Positions 9,115-16,546 of a stretch of 48,998 nucleotides of DNA are shown in pieces. Below the pieces are notes generated by a model. It saw only the letters and a list, made by a program, of their open reading frames with translations, was not told where the DNA came from and made no database searches. The position numbers and the translations under genes are program-made. Where the stretch lies: NCBI GenBank assembly GCA_020846875.1, contig JADLDB010000061.1, forward strand, positions 1 through 48,998. The letters run 5' to 3'. How positions within the stretch are numbered: the stretch's first letter is position 1; each line of letters starts with the position of its first letter. Source of the stretch: Myxococcales bacterium. GTDB taxonomy: Bacteria > Myxococcota > Myxococcia > Myxococcales > Myxococcaceae.

Positions 9115-9843
9115 GTGCTGCCCAACAGCGTCCTGCTCATCGACGACGAAGCCATCGTGCTGGACGTGCTCACCGTGGCCCTCGAGAAGAAGGGCCTTGA
9201 AGTGAAGACCGGCACCTGCGCGGCGGAGGGCCTCGAGCTGCTCAAGAGCGAGCGCTTCGGCTGCCTGCTGGTGGACAAGAACCTCCCCGACGGCTCGGGC
9301 ATCGATCTCATCCGCCGCGCCCGGGAGCTGCAGCCGCTGTGCGCCTGCATCGTCATCACCGGCTACCCCAACGTGGAGTCCATTCTCGAGGCGCTGCGGC
9401 TGGGCGCCGCCGACTACCTGGAGAAGCCCTTCCCCCAGATGGCGCTGGTCCAGGAGAAGGTGCTGCAGGCGCTCGCCCGGCAGCGGGTGCTGGCGGAGCG
9501 AGAGGCCCTGGTCAAGCGCGTGCAGGAGCTGCAGGCCGCGCAACCGAAGGGGGATTTCTCTACCCACGCCCAGGTGGCGCTGCTCCAGCAGGCCCTCGAC
9601 GTGGCCCGGGACGACCACCAGCGCGCGCTGCGGGAGGTCCGTGACGCCGCCCAGGCCGAGATCGACGCCGCCTCCGGGCGGCTCGACGCCGTGAAGTTCC
9701 GCCACCAGCAGGCGCTCACCGCGCTCCGGAAGGGCGCCACCCTGCTGGCCAGCCTGCTCGACTCGCACCGGCTGCCCGCCCCCGTGGAGCGCGACCTGCG
9801 CGAGCTGCGACGGGCGATGACCGAAGTCCTCGACGAGACATGA
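9115..9843 (+). CDS. Response regulator: receiver domain plus coiled coil
   Basis: A 242-residue cytoplasmic two-component protein. Residues 1-115 are a complete receiver domain: acidic pair Asp10/Asp11 (LLIDDEA), phospho-acceptor Asp54 (LLVDKNLPDGSG), Thr82 (VITGYP) and Lys104 (YLEKPF). The remainder is a long charged helix or coiled coil with no DNA-binding, kinase or diguanylate-cyclase domain. The start is a GTG. No histidine kinase is next to it, so it is an orphan regulator that probably works by protein contact. The following gene remnant begins only 3 bases after its stop on the opposite strand. Confidence 0.88.
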   Translation: MLPNSVLLIDDEAIVLDVLTVALEKKGLEVKTGTCAAEGLELLKSERFGCLLVDKNLPDGSGIDLIRRARELQPLCACIVITGYPNVESILEALRLGAADYLEKPFPQMALVQEKVLQALARQRVLAEREALVKRVQELQAAQPKGDFSTHAQVALLQQALDVARDDHQRALREVRDAAQAEIDAASGRLDAVKFRHQQALTALRKGATLLASLLDSHRLPAPVERDLRELRRAMTEVLDET

Positions 9844-9846
9844 GGC

Positions 9847-10182
9847 CTACCCGGCGCCGTTGGAGAAGGTGAGGAGGGGCTCTCCGGCCAGCGCGTTGGC
9901 GCGGGCCATGATGGAGTCGAGCCGGGCGCGTCGCTGGTCGGCTCGATCACGGTGAGGCCCTTCTCGAGGCACCAGCCGATGACGCCGTCCGGCGCCGTGG
10001 AGGTGGCGTCGGTCAGGTCGACCACCACACTCCAGCGCTCCCCAGGTCTCGGGCCGCGTCACGTCGAGCGGCACCGGGCCCCGGCGGGACGCCGCCACCA
10101 CCTCGAGCCCGCCGGCGGCCTGGAGCGCGCGCACCACCTTCGCGCCGAGGAAGCCCGTGCCCCCGAGGACCACCACCCGCAC
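9847..10182 (-). pseudogene. Frameshifted, truncated NAD(P)-binding (saccharopine dehydrogenase-like) gene
   Basis: The frame from the ATG at 10182 starts with a clear Rossmann motif (VVVLGGTGFLGAKVVRAL). After about 50 residues the natural sequence jumps frame: the neighbouring frame continues VVVDLTDATSTAPDGVIGWC up to EPTSDA, and then the original frame resumes with LDSIMARANALAGEPLL before a stop at 9847. At least two small indels are therefore needed to rebuild it. Only about 110 of the usual 350 or so residues remain. It looks like a decaying 5' fragment, although sequencing error could explain the indels (not the truncation). Confidence 0.7.
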
Positions 10183-10207
10183 CGTGTGCCTCCTGGAAGA
10201 AAGACGA

Positions 10208-10241
10208 AGGGCCCGCTCCGCTGTGTGTCGGAGCGAGCCCT
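10208..10241 (-). terminator. Rho-independent-type terminator downstream of the SWIB gene
   Basis: AGGGCCCGCTCCG (10208-10220) pairs with CGGAGCGAGCCCT (10229-10241) with one mismatch, around an 8-base loop. On the minus strand the stem is followed by a T-rich stretch (TCGTCTTTCTT). It lies 29 bases past the stop of the SWIB-domain gene, as expected for its terminator. Confidence 0.65.
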
Positions 10242-10269
10242 CGCAGACTTGAAGTCAGCGCCTGAGGGT

Positions 10270-10542
10270 TCAGCTCAGGTGCTTGTTGTACTTGGCGGTC
10301 AGCTCGAACATCGTGATCGGCTTCTTGCCGACCACCGCGGCGAGCTTGTCGTCCGGGTTGATCTGACGGCGGTTCTTCTTGTCCTGGAGACCGTGCTTCT
10401 TGATGTAGTCCCAGATCTTCTTGCTCGCCTCGAACCGGGCGAGCGGCTTGGTGCCAACGATCTCAGCCAGAGCAGCCGAAGGATTCAGCGGCTTGGCAAA
10501 CGCGGCATTGATCGTGCGCTTCTTCGTCTTCTTCGCGGCCAT
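10270..10542 (-). CDS. Stand-alone SWIB/MDM2-domain protein
   Basis: A 90-residue protein made almost entirely of a SWIB fold, a domain best known in eukaryotic chromatin remodellers and MDM2. A basic N-terminus (MAAKKTKKRTINAAFAKPLN) is followed by typical SWIB residues: VGTKPLARFEASKKIWDYIK, then HGLQDKKNRRQINPDDKLA and MFELTAKYNKHL. Bacterial examples are known mainly from Chlamydiae, myxobacteria and some other lineages, where a nucleoid or DNA-topology role has been suggested. The start at 10542 is supported by GGAGGAG 9 bases upstream; the frame stays open beyond it. It has its own terminator and is monocistronic. Confidence 0.88.
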   Translation of the reverse strand: MAAKKTKKRTINAAFAKPLNPSAALAEIVGTKPLARFEASKKIWDYIKKHGLQDKKNRRQINPDDKLAAVVGKKPITMFELTAKYNKHLS

Positions 10543-10645
10543 TCGGTTGTTGTCTCCTCCCCTCCCGGGGACGTTGTCGGTCCTTCCATCGAGGAACCGG
10601 AGGCGGGTTGCTAGCACGTCTCCCCGGGAAAAAAAGGGGCTTCGT

Positions 10646-10673
10646 CTCGAAATTTTCGAGGGAGAGTCCCTCG
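10646..10673 (+). promoter_or_regulatory. Overlapping palindrome and SD-sequestering hairpin before the epimerase
   Basis: Two inverted repeats overlap just before the ATG at 10675. CTCGAAATTTTCGAG (10646-10660) is a perfect 7-base palindrome around one T, like a dimeric repressor site. CGAGGGA (10657-10663) pairs perfectly with TCCCTCG (10667-10673) over a 3-base loop and would bury the ribosome-binding GGGAG. These are seen directly; a regulatory role is inference. Confidence 0.4.
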
Positions 10674-10674
10674 C

Positions 10675-11658
10675 ATGACAGCGCGCAAGGCCTTGTTGAC
10701 GGGCGGAAACGGATTTCTGGGGGCCTGGCTGGCCCGAGCGCTGGTGGCGCGGGGTGAGGCGGTGACGTGCGTGGTGCGGCCCAAGGCGGACGTGTCGGCG
10801 CTCGACGGCGTGGCGGTGGAGCTGGTGCACGGGGACGTGACCGAGCCGGCGACGTTGCCCGCGGCGCTGGAGGGCGTGCACACCGTCTTCCACCTGGCGG
10901 GCATTCGGCGGGCGTCGACGCGGGACGACTTCCTGCGGGTCAACGCGGAAGGGACGCGGCACGTGGCGGAGGCGATGGTGCAGGCGGGAGCGCGGCGCCT
11001 GGTGCTGGTGGGCTCGCTGGCGGCGTCGGGGCCCAGCGCCGGCGGCCGGCCGAGGAAGGAAGAGGACCCCTTCGCGCCGGAGGAGTGGTACGGCGAGTCG
11101 AAGGCCGAGGCGGAGCGGATCGCGTTCACCTTCGGCGATCGCCTGGAGGTGACGAGCTGCCGGCCGGCGCGGATCGTCGGCCCGGGGGACCATGAGAACC
11201 TCACCTTCTTCAGGCTGGCGAAGCAGGGCCTGGTGCTGAGGCTGGGCGGGCCGGAGCGGCGGCTGTCGATGGTGGACGTGGACGACGTGGTGGACCAGCT
11301 GCTGCTCCAGGCGGACAAGCAGGAGGCGGTGGGCCAGGCCTTCTTCAGCGCGTCGAAGGAGACCACCACCGTGGAGGCGTTGATGCGCCTCATCACCGAG
11401 GTGTTGGGCGTGAAGGCGCGGACCCTCTACGTGCCACAGGCGGCGCTGCGGGGGCTGGGCGCGCTGGCCGACGTCATCTCCAACGCCACGGGGAAGAAGC
11501 TGCCGCTCAACCGGAAGCTGGCCAGGCAACTGCTCGCGCCCGGCTGGGAGTGCAGCGTGGAGAAGGCGGAGCGGCTGCTGGGCTTCACCCCGAAGCGCAC
11601 CCTCAAGTCCGCCATTCGGCGGAGCGCGGAGGCGTACCTGGCCGCCGGGTGGTTGTAG
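10675..11658 (+). CDS. NAD-dependent epimerase/dehydratase (extended SDR)
   Basis: A 327-residue extended short-chain dehydrogenase/reductase. The N-terminal Rossmann motif is LLTGGNGFLGAWLARAL, followed by HGDVTE (the acidic residue that contacts adenine), VFHLAGIRR, a Ser in LVGSLAAS and the catalytic Tyr-x3-Lys in WYGESKAEAER. The C-terminal half resembles sugar-nucleotide epimerases and sterol-dehydrogenase-like SDRs acting on lipid or sugar substrates. The substrate cannot be read. A HAD hydrolase gene follows 31 bases downstream in the same direction, so the two may act in one lipid or sugar pathway. It is preceded by the hairpin at 10646-10673. Confidence 0.88.
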   Translation: MTARKALLTGGNGFLGAWLARALVARGEAVTCVVRPKADVSALDGVAVELVHGDVTEPATLPAALEGVHTVFHLAGIRRASTRDDFLRVNAEGTRHVAEAMVQAGARRLVLVGSLAASGPSAGGRPRKEEDPFAPEEWYGESKAEAERIAFTFGDRLEVTSCRPARIVGPGDHENLTFFRLAKQGLVLRLGGPERRLSMVDVDDVVDQLLLQADKQEAVGQAFFSASKETTTVEALMRLITEVLGVKARTLYVPQAALRGLGALADVISNATGKKLPLNRKLARQLLAPGWECSVEKAERLLGFTPKRTLKSAIRRSAEAYLAAGWL

Positions 11659-11689
11659 CGGGCGCCTGGCGTGCTAGAGGCTCGACGCC

Positions 11690-12385
11690 GTGAAGCCCGC
11701 GCACACCGAAGGCTCCGCCTCGCCGGGGAAGGCCGCCTTCTTCGACATCGACGGCACGCTGATCAGCACCAACGTGGTGCACGCGTACGGCTACTACGCG
11801 ATGAACGAGGGCAGCGCGCTGGGGATCCTCCAGCGCTCGGTGAAGACGCTGGCGTCGATCCCCGTGTTCTCGGTGCTCAACCTGGTGGACCGGAAGACCT
11901 TCAACGAGTTCTTCTACCGCTCGTACGCGGGGCTCACCGAGGACCGGCTGCTCACCCTGACCGAGGACATGTTCGAGGATCTGATCAAGCCGGCGATCTT
12001 CGCGAAGGCGCAGGATCTGATCGACCAGGCGCGGCGGGCGGGCTGCAAGGTGGTGCTGGTGACGGGCGCGCTGGACTTCACGATGAGGCCGCTGGCGCGG
12101 CACCTCGGCGCGGACGACCTGATCGCCAACCGGATGCAGTTCGTCGGAGGGAAGGCCACGGGGAAGGTGATCCCCCCCATCATCGAGGGCGCCAACAAGG
12201 CCAACGTGATCCGCGAGTACTGCGAGACGCAGGGGCTGTCGTTGATGAAGAGCCACGCCTACTCCGACTCGGCCAGCGACTACGCCATGTTGACCATCGT
12301 GGGCCGGCCCACCGCGGTGAACCCCGACTTGAGGCTGCGGGCGCTGGCGCGCAGCTACAACTGGCCGATCCTCGACGTGCGCTGA
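11690..12385 (+). CDS. HAD-IB family hydrolase (SerB-like phosphatase)
   Basis: A 231-residue haloacid-dehalogenase phosphatase of subfamily IB. Motif I is FFDIDGTL (nucleophile Asp and acid/base Asp), motif II is LVTGALDF, and motif IV is YSDSASDYAML. Between them is the four-helix cap typical of the SerB/CicA group, with a hydrophobic N-terminal part (YGYYAMNEGSALGILQ). Family members hydrolyse phosphoserine or phospholipid head-group phosphates. The gene starts with a GTG 31 bases after the epimerase, so cotranscription is likely. No transmembrane segment is certain. Confidence 0.85.
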   Translation: MKPAHTEGSASPGKAAFFDIDGTLISTNVVHAYGYYAMNEGSALGILQRSVKTLASIPVFSVLNLVDRKTFNEFFYRSYAGLTEDRLLTLTEDMFEDLIKPAIFAKAQDLIDQARRAGCKVVLVTGALDFTMRPLARHLGADDLIANRMQFVGGKATGKVIPPIIEGANKANVIREYCETQGLSLMKSHAYSDSASDYAMLTIVGRPTAVNPDLRLRALARSYNWPILDVR

Positions 12386-12490
12386 AGCGAGCTGCCCACA
12401 GGTGCGGCGGCTGACGACACCGGCTGGTGCGCCGCTGTGGGGCGGGCTCCGCGTTCCTGCGCGGGGCCGTCCCTCTCTACACTCCCGCGC

Positions 12491-13285
12491 ATGGGCGGCC
12501 TTACCCTGGTGCGGAAGCTGGCGGACGGGGGCGCGGCCGAGGCGTACCTCGGGCAGAGCGGCACCGCGCACTACCTCGTCCAGTTGAGCCGGCCCCAGCT
12601 CTCCCTCGACACCGAGCTCTACGGCCGCTTCCTCGACGCGTCCGTGTCGTCCTCCACGCTGAGCCACCCCGAGGTGCTCTCACCCAAGAGCGTCGGCTGC
12701 GGTGACGACGGCCGGGTCTGGGTGGTGAGCGACGCCATCACCGGGTGGACCGCCGCCGATCTCCTCCGCCTGCGCGGGCCCATCCCCGAGGGGCTGGTCA
12801 TCGAGTGGGGCCTCGCGGTGTCCGAGGCGCTCGAGACGCTCCACGACCAGGGAAAGGTGCACGGCTGCCTGGCCCCGCGGCACCTCCACGTCTTCGGAGA
12901 GTCCAGCTCACCTCAGGTGCGCCTGCTGGACACGGCGCTCCTCCACTTCCGCGGCCGGCACTCGGTCGCGCCGCCCCAGGGCGCGGTGGTGGTCGAGCCG
13001 GAGTACCTGTCGCCCGAGCGCGTGTCCGGCTCGCGTGGCACCGCCACCGGCGACACCTGGGGCCTCGGCGTCCTCCTCGTGGAGCTGCTCACCGGGCACC
13101 AGCCCTTCCGCGCTTCGTCCCCCGACGAGACCCGCAACCTCGTGTTGAGGAGCCGCTCCGTCCGCCTGCCGCCGCGCCTCGCCCGGTGGCAGCGCTTCAT
13201 CGACGCGTGCGTCGATCCCCTCCCCTCCAACCGCTTCGGCAGCGCGCTGGAGATCCGCCAGGCGTTGATCGGCCTGCTGGCCTGA
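12491..13285 (+). CDS. Protein kinase-like protein, predicted catalytically dead (pseudokinase)
   Basis: A 264-residue protein with the overall layout of a Hanks kinase domain and little else. The glycine loop is weak (LADGGAAEAYLG), and the usual ATP-binding lysine of VAxK is replaced (YLVQLSRP). The HRD catalytic loop reads HGCLAPRHL (124-132), and DFG reads DTA (147-149). Structural features survive: SPERVSG for the APE-like end, GDTWGLGVLLVELLTG for helix F, and the C-terminal Arg-containing helix NRFGSALEIRQAL. With all three catalytic positions changed it is unlikely to transfer phosphate and may be a scaffold or allosteric partner. The ATG at 12491 is chosen over an upstream GTG. Confidence 0.8.
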   Translation: MGGLTLVRKLADGGAAEAYLGQSGTAHYLVQLSRPQLSLDTELYGRFLDASVSSSTLSHPEVLSPKSVGCGDDGRVWVVSDAITGWTAADLLRLRGPIPEGLVIEWGLAVSEALETLHDQGKVHGCLAPRHLHVFGESSSPQVRLLDTALLHFRGRHSVAPPQGAVVVEPEYLSPERVSGSRGTATGDTWGLGVLLVELLTGHQPFRASSPDETRNLVLRSRSVRLPPRLARWQRFIDACVDPLPSNRFGSALEIRQALIGLLA

Positions 13286-13302
13286 CGCCGCACCTGCGGG
13301 TT

Positions 13303-13317
13303 GTCGCCCGGGGCGAC
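13303..13317. repeat. Perfect palindrome upstream of the LarA-like gene
   Basis: GTCGCCC (13303-13309) and GGGCGAC (13311-13317) form a perfect 7-base inverted repeat around one G, 20 bases before the ATG at 13338 and 17 bases after the pseudokinase stop. It could be an operator or a weak transcription barrier. No T-run follows. Confidence 0.3.
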
Positions 13318-13337
13318 TGTGTTAAGCGCCTGCCCCG

Positions 13338-14951
13338 ATGCGCCCCCTGAAGACGCTCAAGAAGCTGTACGACGAGGAGTCCCACCTCATCATCACCGAG
13401 AAGGGCTCGCCGCCGCGCGTGCTCTTCTACGGCGAGGACTTCTGGGTCGAGGATCTGCCCGTCGGGACCCGCGTCATCACCGCCCGACCGCCGCTGGAAG
13501 GCGTGCCCAACCTGAAGGCGGCGATCCGCTACGCCATCAACCACCCGGAGGGGATGGATCCGCTCCATGCCCTGCTCAAGCCGGGGATGAAGGTGACGGT
13601 GGCGCTGGACGACATCTCTTTGCCGCTGCCGCCGATGAAGACGCCCGACGTGCGCCAGGCGGTGCTGGAGATTGTGCTGGAGCTGCTGGCCGACTCCGGC
13701 GTCGACGACGTGCACCTGGTCATCGCCAACGCGCTCCACCGCCGGATGACCGAGGCGGAGATGAAGCGCATGGTGGGCCAGAGGATCTTCGACGAGTTCC
13801 ACCCGGACCGGTACTACAACCACGACGCCGAGGATCCGGAAGGCATCGTCGAGCTGGAGCGCACCTCGCACAACGAGGTGGTGGCGATGAACCGCCGCGC
13901 CGCCGAGTCGGACCTGCTCATCTACGTCAACATCAACCTGGTCCCCATGGACGGGGGCCACAAGTCCGTCGGCACCGGCCTCACCAACTACGAGTCGCTG
14001 CGCGCGCACCACAACCCGCAGACCATCCGCGACACCGAGTCGTACATGGAGCCGGGCAAGAGCGCGCTGCATCGCTCGACCGAGCGCATCGGCCGGGTCA
14101 TCGACAAGCACTGCAAGGTGTTCCACATCGAGACCACCATCAACAACCGCATGTTCGAGGAGCCGGTCGGCTTCCTGATGAAGAAGGAAGAGGACTTCAC
14201 CGAGCTCGATCGCCTGAAGGTGCAGTCCTTCAAGTACGCGCTGTCGAAGATGCCGCGGGCGATGAAGCGGAAGATGTTCTTCAACATCTTCGCGCCGTAC
14301 TCGGTGACGGGGGTGTTCGCCGGCGCCACCGAGCCCACCCACCAGCGGACCCTGGAGATGAGCTGGCGCCAGTACTCGGTGCCGGTGGACGGGCAGTCGG
14401 ACATCGTCATCTTCGGCATGCCGTACGTCTCGCCGTATAACGTGAACAGCATCCTCAATCCGCTGTTGGTGCAGGTGATGGCGCTCGGCTACCTGTTCAA
14501 CCTGAACCGTGGCGTGCCGCTGGTGAAGAAGGGCGGGGTGATCATCTTCACCCACCCCTGCTACGACGAGTTCGACCCCGAGCACCACGCCCCGTACATC
14601 GAGTTCTTCAACCGCTGCCTCACCGAGACGCGGGACGCAATGAAGCTGGAGCACAAGTACGAGAAGGAGTTCGCCCGCAACCCCAGCTACGTGCACCTGT
14701 ACCGCAAGGGCCACGCCTACCACGGGGCCCACCCCTTCTACATGTGGTACTGGGGCGAGAATGGCCGGCAGCACGTGGGCAAGGTGATCGCCGCCGGCGC
14801 AGAGAACAACCACGTCCCGGCGATCATGGGGTGGGATCGCACCGACACGCTCAGCGAGGCCATCGAGGAGGCCCGCGGCTTCATCGGGCGCTCGGCGAGC
14901 ATCAGCTACGTGAAGATCCCGCCCATCCTGCAGACGGACGTGCGGCTGTGA
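13338..14951 (+). CDS. LarA-like (DUF2088) lactate racemase-family protein
   Basis: A 537-residue protein of the nickel-pincer lactate racemase superfamily. The N-terminal half carries the family landmarks: an acidic stretch where LarA has DHTRP ([10 protein letters not shown], about 90-99), His in [13 protein letters not shown] (His134), and the Gly-His-Lys cluster [11 protein letters not shown] (His208, Lys209), which occupies the place of the pincer-binding lysine. The C-terminal half is less conserved and about 100 residues longer than LarA (about 424). The LarB, LarC and LarE enzymes that make the cofactor are not in this window. Its substrate is probably not lactate; DUF2088 proteins are functionally diverse. 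Confidence 0.75.
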   Translation: MRPLKTLKKLYDEESHLIITEKGSPPRVLFYGEDFWVEDLPVGTRVITARPPLEGVPNLKAAIRYAINHPEGMDPLHALLKPGMKVTVALDDISLPLPPMKTPDVRQAVLEIVLELLADSGVDDVHLVIANALHRRMTEAEMKRMVGQRIFDEFHPDRYYNHDAEDPEGIVELERTSHNEVVAMNRRAAESDLLIYVNINLVPMDGGHKSVGTGLTNYESLRAHHNPQTIRDTESYMEPGKSALHRSTERIGRVIDKHCKVFHIETTINNRMFEEPVGFLMKKEEDFTELDRLKVQSFKYALSKMPRAMKRKMFFNIFAPYSVTGVFAGATEPTHQRTLEMSWRQYSVPVDGQSDIVIFGMPYVSPYNVNSILNPLLVQVMALGYLFNLNRGVPLVKKGGVIIFTHPCYDEFDPEHHAPYIEFFNRCLTETRDAMKLEHKYEKEFARNPSYVHLYRKGHAYHGAHPFYMWYWGENGRQHVGKVIAAGAENNHVPAIMGWDRTDTLSEAIEEARGFIGRSASISYVKIPPILQTDVRL

Positions 14952-14969
14952 CGGCTCGCTACAGCCAAC

Positions 14970-15275
14970 CTAGCGGCGCGCAGTGACGTAGCGGCCCTTC
15001 GCGGCCTTCACCGGCGCGGCCAGGCGCTCCACCACCTGGCCCTTGCGCGGCTGCGGCTCAGGCAGCGAGCGCATGATGGGAATGCTGAGCGCCTGCGCGG
15101 GGAGGTGCGCCGCCAGCGCCGCCGCCGACTTCCGGTACTCGGCCTTCGACGCCATCAAGAAGCCCACCGCGATCAGCAGGACCAGGCCGCCCACGACGGA
15201 GCCGGCGATGCGCGCGCGGCGGTCGTCGATCACCTTCTCCAGCACCTCTCCCAGTCGGTCGGCCACAGAGCTCAT
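14970..15275 (-). CDS. Small single-pass membrane protein
   Basis: A 101-residue protein. Residues 1-22 are charged (ADRLGEVLEKVIDDRRARI), followed by one strong membrane helix (GGLVLLIAVGFLMAS), then an Ala-rich stretch and a Pro/Lys/Arg-rich tail. The ATG at 15275 is preferred because it places the charged segment and helix as a normal N-in anchor; the frame is open upstream but reads as low-quality coding sequence. It is convergent with the LarA-like gene, 18 bases away. No family is recognised. Confidence 0.6.
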   Translation of the reverse strand: MSSVADRLGEVLEKVIDDRRARIAGSVVGGLVLLIAVGFLMASKAEYRKSAAALAAHLPAQALSIPIMRSLPEPQPRKGQVVERLAAPVKAAKGRYVTARR

Positions 15276-15451
15276 GGCGCGCCGACAAAGCAACTTGTGG
15301 GCCCGGGCGCCGCGGCGCGGCACGAGGAACGATTCCGCTCGGTTGGGGTGCCTGCCGAGCGACAGCGAGGTGGCGCATCGACGTTCTCGACAACAGTGGA
15401 TCTGGAGTCTTCGCGCGCAGGCGTAAGGCGATTTACAGGCCCGAGCGCGCT

Positions 15452-16525
15452 CTACTTTCCGGCCCTCTTGAAGATCCACGGGAAGGTCACGCGGACTTCA
15501 CCTCCGCCCATGGGCGGTGGGAATTTCATGAAGCGAACGCGCTCGACGATGCAGCGCTCCAGTTCGGGGTCCTCGCCCGCCGACTCCGAAATGACTGCGG
15601 ACGAGACATCGCCCGTCGGGCCGATGACGAACGCCACGGCCACCTTGCCCTCTGCCTCTGGGTTCCGGTCGAGCGCCAGCTCGTAGCAGTGCTTCACGCG
15701 GTTGCTGTTCTCCCGAATGACCGCGCTGATGACGTGCTTCTCAAGACCTCCCCCCTTCACCGCTGCCGCAGGCGTCGATGCTGGAATGAGCGCGAACGCG
15801 GGCTCGTCGGGCCGGAAGAGGAGCTGGGCCCGGCGCTCGGTTGATGCGACCACCCACGCCGTCGTCCATCGCGTCAGGCCGCCGTCCGGGCTCTGCGGGA
15901 ATCGCCACCGCCTCGCGCCCGCCACGACGCAGCCGGGAATTCCCGTCGAAGCGACGGGTCCTTCGGTAGTGGCGCGTGCATCGAGCACCGCGCCCTGGCC
16001 ACCCACAACTACATCGACACGAAACCGCGCTTCGAGCGAAGGCGCTTCCTGTGGCCAGGCGAGCCCAGCGCACGCCGAGAGCCCATCCAGCTGTGCTTCA
16101 ACGACGGGTTTCAGGAGTTCGTCCGGCAACGCCGGCTCGCCAGGCTCGGCTCCCGCCACCGACCGGACTGGAGCGGTGAACTCGTTCCGAATCCAGGTGC
16201 CCCCATCTGTACTCGCCGGCCACCACCACCGCTCCACCTGGGTGACGAGACACGGAACTGTGCTGTTGTCCCGAGTGCGTCCGTCCTCGAAGGCGTACGA
16301 AGAGACTCGCCCGGCCTCATCGACCACCCACCAGAAGCGAACGCGATCCCCTTTCCGTGGGCTGCCTCCATCCGGCGTGAAGCACCGGCCCGTGTCGCTC
16401 GCATGAAACCGCAGGACATCCGAGACCTCGGGCAGAGAGAGACCGCCGTCCACTTCCAGTGCGGGACGTGCCGCCGGCTTTCCCGCGGCCAGCACTACTC
16501 CAACGACCAACCAGCCGTACACCAC
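15452..16525 (-). CDS. Secreted AgmX/TonB C-terminal-like protein with three internal repeats
   Basis: A 357-residue protein with an N-terminal signal sequence (MVYGWLVVGVVLAAG). The C-terminal ~90 residues are a clear AgmX/PglI TonB-like module: RENSNRVKHCYELAL, VAVAFVIGPTGDVSSAVI, then LERCIVERVRFMKFPPP. Two weaker copies of the same Cys-x-strand-x-Cys-Trp pattern occur earlier (GRCFTPDGG...VPCLVTQVERWWWP and LSACAGLAWP...GCVVAGARRWRFP). AgmX-type modules in Myxococcus occur in gliding and adhesion machinery and in many unrelated secreted proteins, so no exact role follows. It is 21 bases downstream of the FAD oxidoreductase gene and has lower GC than its neighbours. Confidence 0.75.
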   Translation of the reverse strand: MVYGWLVVGVVLAAGKPAARPALEVDGGLSLPEVSDVLRFHASDTGRCFTPDGGSPRKGDRVRFWWVVDEAGRVSSYAFEDGRTRDNSTVPCLVTQVERWWWPASTDGGTWIRNEFTAPVRSVAGAEPGEPALPDELLKPVVEAQLDGLSACAGLAWPQEAPSLEARFRVDVVVGGQGAVLDARATTEGPVASTGIPGCVVAGARRWRFPQSPDGGLTRWTTAWVVASTERRAQLLFRPDEPAFALIPASTPAAAVKGGGLEKHVISAVIRENSNRVKHCYELALDRNPEAEGKVAVAFVIGPTGDVSSAVISESAGEDPELERCIVERVRFMKFPPPMGGGEVRVTFPWIFKRAGK

Positions 16526-16546
16526 GTTGTCCTCCCTCTTCCAGGT

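Noticed and set aside
10270-11529. A 419-residue protein extending the SWIB frame far upstream
   Set aside because: The upstream part is a His/Arg-rich shadow of the epimerase gene. The ATG at 10542 has a strong GGAGGAG site and gives the normal SWIB length.
13197-14813. A 538-residue minus-strand open frame opposite the LarA-like gene
   Set aside because: His/Val/Arg-rich shadow of a high-GC gene; no start signal or recognisable domain. The plus strand has clear family motifs.
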